Of a stretch of DNA of 64,000 nucleotides, positions 58,472-64,000 are shown in pieces. Origin of the DNA: Tachypleus tridentatus (taxonomy: Eukaryota; Arthropoda; Merostomata; Xiphosura; Limulidae); contig NC_134833.1 of assembly GCF_004210375.1 (NCBI RefSeq), positions 145,382,127-145,446,126 on the forward strand, in the 5' to 3' direction. Positions within the stretch are counted from its first letter, which is position 1. Each line of letters begins with the position of its first letter. The notes under the pieces were generated by a model, which was not told where the DNA came from, did not search any database, and was given only the letters and a program-made list of their open reading frames with translations. Position numbers and translations under genes: made by a program.

Positions 58472-59233
58472 ATGGAGTGTAAGATTGTTTTTGTAATTTT
58501 AATTTTACATTTAAACCTCACGTTATTGCATTTTTATCCTACAGACTCATCTATATCCAATGTATTCATTACGGACCATAATCAAATGACGAAGGATATA
58601 GAACGTCGACGTCGGGAGGCTGGCGAAGGCGCAACCACGGTCTCCACGGAAGGTCTCCAACGGACCAGGTGTCTCCAACGGAAGGTTAGAACGTCGACGT
58701 CGGGAGGCTGGCGAAGGCGCAACCACGGTCTCTCCAACGGAAGGTGTAGAACGTCGGCGTCGGGAGGCTGGCGAAGGCGCAACCACGGTCTCTCCAACGG
58801 AAGGTGTAGAACGTCGGCGTCGGGAGGCTGGCGAAGGCGCAACCACGGTCTCTCCAACGGAAGGTGTAGAACGTCGGCGTCGGGAGGCTGGCGAAGGCGC
58901 GCAACCACTGTCTCTCCAACGGAAGGTGTAGAACGTCGGCGTCGGGAGGCTGGCGAAGGCGGAACCACTGTCTCTCCGACGGAAGGTGTAGAACGTCGGC
59001 GTCGGGAGGCTGGCGAAGGCGCAACCACTGTCTCTCCAACGGAAGGTGTAGAACGTCGGCGTCGGGAGGCTGGCGAAGGCGCAACCACTGTCTCTCCAAC
59101 GGAAGGTGTAGAACGTCGGCGTCGGGAGGCTGGCGAAGGCGCAACCACTGTCTCTCCGACGGAAGGTGTAGAACGTCGGCGTCGGGAGGCTGGCGAAGGC
59201 GCAACCACTGTCTCTCCGACGGAAGGATATTAA
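58472..59233 (+). CDS. B4: repeat-peptide precursor with two frame switches
   Basis: 253-residue ORF. Leader MECKIVFVILILHLNLTLL (signal-like), then the linker FITDHNQMTKDIERRRR. The first unit is EAGEGATTVSTEG. After a rearranged stretch (58,640-58,690) and a 1-nt loss, four units are read in another frame as SGGWRRRNHGLSNGRCRTSA. An extra GC at about 58,900 returns the frame, giving about six units of RRRREAGEGATTVSPTEGVE. It ends at TAA 59,231-59,233. The last units match the B1 pattern with SPT in place of LPT. The TATA box and poly(A) signal at 59,426 are intact. The two indels that cancel leave the ORF open; this may be luck, since both frames of the unit lack stops. Function unknown. 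Confidence 0.48.
   Translation: MECKIVFVILILHLNLTLLHFYPTDSSISNVFITDHNQMTKDIERRRREAGEGATTVSTEGLQRTRCLQRKVRTSTSGGWRRRNHGLSNGRCRTSASGGWRRRNHGLSNGRCRTSASGGWRRRNHGLSNGRCRTSASGGWRRRATTVSPTEGVERRRREAGEGGTTVSPTEGVERRRREAGEGATTVSPTEGVERRRREAGEGATTVSPTEGVERRRREAGEGATTVSPTEGVERRRREAGEGATTVSPTEGY
58599..59226 (+). repeat. 60-bp tandem array in B4, about 10 units
   Basis: About ten 60-bp units, the first rearranged. Two indels change the frame. Confidence 0.94.
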
Positions 59234-59425
59234 CTAGAACTATGAACTCTTTTTTTTTTTTAGTGAAATATTGTGGTGTCATTAGCACATATGTAACTTT
59301 TGTATCATGTGTATAAATTAAAATTGTACAGTTCTTTATCGCTGTTTACGAACTGGTATTTCGGAAGTTTTCCTTGGTTTATGAAACTTCATTTAACAGC
59401 ACCAAGTAAAAGCTTCCTCCATTGT

Positions 59426-59431
59426 AATAAA
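59426..59431 (+). terminator. B4 candidate poly(A) signal AATAAA
   Basis: AATAAA about 190 bp after the B4 stop; aligned with B1 and B3. Confidence 0.45.
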
Positions 59432-59639
59432 GGAAAGATTCATCTACAGCTACTGTAATTCAGTGTTGATACCCGTAATGTACAAACATATCCAAACGTG
59501 TATCGGTCTGTATTTCTATTCCTTCTCAAACAAACTATTAAACTTCGCTTTAAAATAAAAAAAAACTTTCTTTCACACACTCTGATACAATTAATTCGGA
59601 TTTTTCTAAGCATTTGTTCCTCATATTTCAATTTTGTAT

Positions 59640-60560
59640 TATATAATGGAAAGTAGACCTCGAAGTCTACATTCTTGAACGTCTTTCTAACTATCTAACA
59701 CCCAAAGTCTACATTCTTGAACGTCTTTCTAACTATCTAACACCCAAATCTGTATTCTTCGTTGTATTACTCGCCACTTTCCACTAACATCTCTATTCTT
59801 TTTCGTCTTGCTATTTGAAATTCATCTATCTATTTTTCATATTTTTATAACCATCTGGCTTCCACATCTTTATTGTTCATCTACTTTTTAACTGTTTTAC
59901 ATCCATATTTTTATTCTCATTGCTTTGTTAAGTATATGACATCCGAATCTCTATTCATACGTTTTTTCTGAATATTTTTCTCGGTTCTCCATTTTGCATT
60001 TTCTAACAGACCTTTTAACATCCACGTCTCTGTCTTTCATCGTCTTGCTAGCTATTTGACACTCAAATCTCTATTCTTGTCCTTTTATATATTAAACTCC
60101 CAAATATACATTCTTTGTTCTATTACACACCACTTTCCAGCCGAATCTCCATTCTTCATCGTGTTACTATTTGCAATTCTTATTAATTATTTTACATCCA
60201 AACATTTGTTCTTTACCTATTTTCTAACTATTTATTCCTCACATCTCCATTTTGCATTATCTTGCCGACTGTTTGACATCCACATCTATTTTTAATCGTC
60301 TTCCTAACTATTTGACATCCAAGTATTTATTCTTCGCCTATTTTCTAACTATCCCTTACATATCCATTTTGCATTATCTTGCCGACTGCTTGACATCCAT
60401 ATCTATTTTTAATCGTCTTCCTAACTATTTCACACCCAATTTCCTATTCTACCTTGTACTACCGACCACTTCTCACCTAGATCTATATTCTTCATCGTAT
60501 TATTATCTGAACTTCATATATCAATTTTCTGATAATTTTATACCTATCTAACATCCATAT
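59640..60560 (+). repeat. Pyrimidine-rich degenerate tandem array
   Basis: About 0.9 kb of C/T-rich DNA with recurring words (AACTATTTGACATCCAAATC-like, ATTCTTCATCGTCTTGCTA-like) at 40-60-bp spacing. An exact 42-bp direct repeat lies at about 59,664-59,747, and a 117-bp higher-order repeat (TTGCATTATCTTGCCGACTG) near 60,255 and 60,372. After B3 (39,440-39,540) and B1 (3,590-3,660) only a stub exists. The ORF at 60,252-60,551 is a product of this composition. Confidence 0.75.
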
Positions 60561-62765
60561 CGTTATTCTTAACATCTGAGACTAAACAATCTTTTATTCT
60601 CAATTTGGAAAGAAATGGTATAGTCAAGGCTTGTTATTATAAACAAAACATAATGTTAACCAAACGTATAAAAATAACTCGCAAACCAAATATTCAGTGT
60701 AATGTTTTATATTAATCCCGACAAGTTGGTACGTTTCCATGTTTTGTATTGTTTATAAAAGAAACAGGTTTGTTTAAATAATGTTATTTTTCCAAAAACA
60801 GGCCTCACTCAACCAAGTGCTGATCTACAACAATGTTTCTAAATCAGATTCATAATTACACGATGTTTTAAAGCGAAACAAAAGGATGGCGTTAAATTTA
60901 TCAGTAACTAAGTGCATTCTAAATTATGATTTTGTAACCTGCTCAACGCAATACCTTTAACTCAGTCAATAATAAAACAATATTGATTTTTTTAAACAAT
61001 AATACCAGTACCTGAATGGCGTTGACCATATTTGGTCCTTAAAACATATGAAAATGTGTCTGAATGTTTGTCGTTATGAACATCAACGAACAATAGGTAA
61101 TAATATTTCACATATGATTACAAAGTTTTAACAAATCCGTTCGTTTTTGTATAAGATATAAAACAAAAGTAGTGTACAAAATCGGTCTCCATGGTAACAA
61201 ATATGATTTTTTTTCGTGAACTCGCTGTTACCTCTGACATCGGCCTTCAAATATTAATCACTTCTAAGTTGGGTCATAGTCCAAGTGTATACTAACTTTC
61301 GTTCAAATCTACCCAACTGTTTTCGAGAAATATTGGTGATAAACACACACACACATGGATGATAACAAAACGGTAATAATAATGATGTTGAAACTGCTTA
61401 AACAATAGTTGTATGATGTTTAAGCTCCATGTAACAAGAGTTAAATTAAGTAGTTAATATAGTACCAGTTAATTAAAGATGTCAAGTAGCTAAGGCTTAA
61501 AACTAAACCCATCATAGCAAGGTACAACAAATAAATAAAATATGATTCGTATTATTCTCAAATACTTACCACAACCTGTCAAGTAGTAACGTTTGAAAAG
61601 GGCATCCATACTGAAAACAGAGACTGTGATCCTGGAATGTAGTAGGAGACATTTTATGAACATACAATTTATACTCGTACATTTTGAGGAATAATATAGT
61701 TTAACATAACCATGCCTGTAAATAAAATAACTCGAGACTCAAAATGCTAACGAATTAGATACACTTTCAATAAAGATGAAAATATTTTAGTAAGACATTG
61801 GAAATCAAAACGCATCTTTCAAAACTGTGTTGTTCTTTGTGTATCTTAAAGTATTTTAAAATAACACTTTGAAGGCTTACATAAATGTGCTTTTTCAGAA
61901 AAAGTCGCCCAAAAAGTGAATATATTAATTATTGCGATTATAACAGCCGAAGCTAACTGTGATTAATGATACATACAATATGTTTAAAATATATTAATAA
62001 AACCTCATATAATCCTAAACTCCAGGAAGGTGCAGTTCATAAAAACGTTAAATACAGTACATAACTTATATGACCAGAATTACCGTTACGTAATATTTGA
62101 ATGTATATAGCCAGAATTACCGTTACGTAATATTTGAATGTTTATGGCCATAATTACTGTTTCGCAATATTTGCATTTATATGGCCCACAAAACCATTAA
62201 GTAACACTTATATATTCTGTTAGGTGTCATATTTACTTAAAATAACACACCCTTGTGCACGTGTAGTGAGGTAGATCAAAAACCACCAACTGGTTCTACT
62301 TAATCCGCGTTCGCTTATCACCGCAGAAGAATAAGGGTAAGGGTAGTAGTATTATCAAACAAATCTGTGGAACAAAGTAAAGATTAGAAGCACAAGTTTA
62401 CTGATAAAAGATTTGTCGTTAACTATAATTAAGGTTTAGAGAGATAATGGAGTTGTTACAACCCTCAACTCTCGTCAATTTGTTTTAACTTCAGAGTCAA
62501 TATAGATTACTTTATAACGCTCTTTGTCATCAATTTGTTCTAATTTTAAACAAAAACCAATAAAAAATTCCCACTTTGGTATCCTAAATCAAGACAGTTA
62601 TCAAAATCACTATAACATACAACAAACCTTTGTTAATCATACAGTAGAATTTTAAGTTCTCTCCTTGCAACAAGCACCCAACTTTCACGATTGCTAATTC
62701 TGAAGGTTGGATTATATCTTTGTTGATGTAATTTATAAATATAACTTTAAGAACTGTCAGCAGAT
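60561..62765. other. Block H, second copy, noncoding
   Basis: Paralogue of 39,545-42,170, lacking about 280 bp at 61,980. Nothing gene-like seen. Confidence 0.55.
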
Positions 62766-63468
62766 ATATTTGTAATGTATCCTAAGAAGTTGCGAAATTT
62801 CTCCGAGATACACAAGTCCTATGGATACAGTGCTCTCGGGATCTTCAAAGTAAGTATGCTTTTGTTTATCTTTTATCGACACACTTTTAATATTGACTGG
62901 ATGAGATAATTAGCAACAGGAAGAAATATGGACAGTTATTGATGATTGGTGAAATAAAACGTGCTTATTTTACTATACAAATAAGGGAAAACTGCTATTA
63001 CCAGTGCCGTATATTTAAGCGTCATAAACCATGAGAAAGTGTTCCCCTACTTTTAGACAAGCTATACCAAGGAGAAAGGCCAATCTTACACCCTGAACTG
63101 CTCTTGAGGCAAACCGTAATTTTGATTTGGGGCAGTTTACTGTGCTACTAGGCATTTGGAATGCATTACTTGTTCTTTCTAGACTCTGCTGGACAGGTAA
63201 TAGCTGAAAGGAACTTGACCGATGTTCACTGGTGTCCTAAACACACGCTTCCAAAACTATAGTCGTAATACTTGTTTGTTTATTTTGTGATTGTTAATTG
63301 TTTTGTTACTGAATAGTATTACATGCAAAGTAAAACTAGCTTTGTATGTAGCATTTTGATCACAGAAATGATGACAACATGTACTGTCCAATGTTCATGT
63401 TTCTTTATTGAATCATTAACTGTCAGCAGAAATACTTATCATGTATACAGAGAGTTTGCCAAATTGGA
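62766..63468 (+). repeat. Tandem flank unit Z, second direct copy
   Basis: Paralogue of 42,171-42,874, with the empty target at about 62,819-62,841 and the hAT G4 insertion following. Confidence 0.6.
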
Positions 63469-64000
63469 CAGGGGCGTAGATCCTGGGGGGATGGGGGTAT
63501 ACATCCCCGTTTATTTTAGGTGGGGGTGAGGTGCATATAATGATCCCCCCTACAGTTTTGTCTGTTGAATTGTTTTATTGCATCATAGGCCTACATATTG
63601 TGTGTTTGTTCTTGTGATTCTCGTGTTCTTACCAATCGAATTACATAATTATGCCTAGATGTAGGCTTTTTCAGTAGCCGAAATTTACATCTTTAATATA
63701 GGCGTGCTTCTAAGCTTTTCGATCTAAGTGATAATTCGTAAGTATCAGTCAGTAGGCCTAAGTATACATGCAAGGCTTGCAATCACTATCACAGAATCTA
63801 CCTACGTCTTGTACGTAGTGTAAGGTTAAATAAAATTTTCATCACAACAGATTGAACAGAGCATGAAATTCGAAAATATTACTCCAAAGCGTATACTCCT
63901 ATGAGCTCGATCCGGCAGGCCATTGTAGCTTGTAGCTGCATGAATCTTATGTGTACATTGTGCGGTTTTCCTACGCCAATTGTTCTTATGCATGTCTAGC
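63469..64000 (+). mobile_element. hAT element G4, left end, cut by window
   Basis: Left terminus CAGGGGCGTAGATC at 63,469 with the same reduced left flank (TGGA) as G3. Only 532 bp of the noncoding 5' region lie inside the window. The transposase would start about 700 bp beyond the end. Confidence 0.82.

Larger units (their letters stand above)
47528..64000. repeat. Direct segmental duplication, copy 2
   Basis: Same order and orientation as 21,765-43,900: SINEs, hAT E3, Cys-rich ORF remnant, hAT C3, intact SINE, mariner A4, B4, block H, hAT G4. Sampled stretches look about 94-97% identical to copy 1. Runs off the window. Confidence 0.85.

Noticed and set aside
60252-60551. ORF in the pyrimidine-rich array
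   Set aside because: Open only because the C/T-rich strand has few stops; internal repeats explain it.

Overview
This is eukaryotic, AT-rich, gene-poor and transposon-dense DNA. It has no operons and no bacterial signals. The whole window is one small set of sequence blocks repeated in direct and inverted orientation. Decayed mariner, hAT and LINE elements and a tRNA-derived SINE with a CAAA-rich tail lie throughout. From memory, the SINE core (an 'AGCTACTCGAGGGCTATC'-like segment, then a 'CTCTTTTACCAACGAATAG'-like segment) resembles the abundant SINE of horseshoe crabs. I therefore favour a xiphosuran or another chelicerate, but no database check was possible.

Layout: (1) 1-5.6 kb, + orientation: mariner copy, a short single-exon gene (family B) containing a 60-bp tandem array, and an internally deleted hAT (family G). 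(2) 5.94-15.83 kb is the left arm of a large imperfect palindrome: mariner, SINE, hAT fragment C, hAT fragment E, more SINEs and a LINE reverse-transcriptase fragment. (3) 15.84-19.8 kb is the palindrome centre: rest of the LINE, an inverted hAT G, and an inverted, truncated B gene fused to it. (4) 19.8-34.85 kb is the right arm, with the same blocks in mirror order. It carries about 2.5 kb that is missing from the left arm, and a younger, almost intact 2,656-bp hAT inserted in the SINE. (5) 34.9-47.5 kb: B gene with a 3.2-kb array of a 47-bp unit, a noncoding stretch, and the fullest hAT G. (6) 47.5-64 kb is a second direct copy of everything from about 21.77 kb onward, running off the window end inside hAT G.

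The only host-like genes are the four B copies at 2113, 18791 (minus), 35840 and 58472. Each has a TATA box 70-78 bp before the start codon and a GCATGCGCA motif about 45 bp before the TATA box. Each has a hydrophobic signal peptide and then tandem peptide units; three of the four also have a nearby poly(A) signal. In the 60-bp version, 16-residue acidic peptides alternate with RRRR blocks, the layout of a secreted multi-copy peptide precursor. The unit length differs by copy (60, 54, 47, 60 bp). The 47-bp version is not a multiple of three, yet it is open in all three forward frames. I do not recognise the family and assign no function.

The segmental duplications explain why most features appear two to five times. 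Shared lesions (SINE target-site duplications, transposase frameshifts and stops) show that most elements were already inserted and dead before duplication. The intact-looking hAT at 30.6-33.3 kb and several tandem-array expansions came afterwards.
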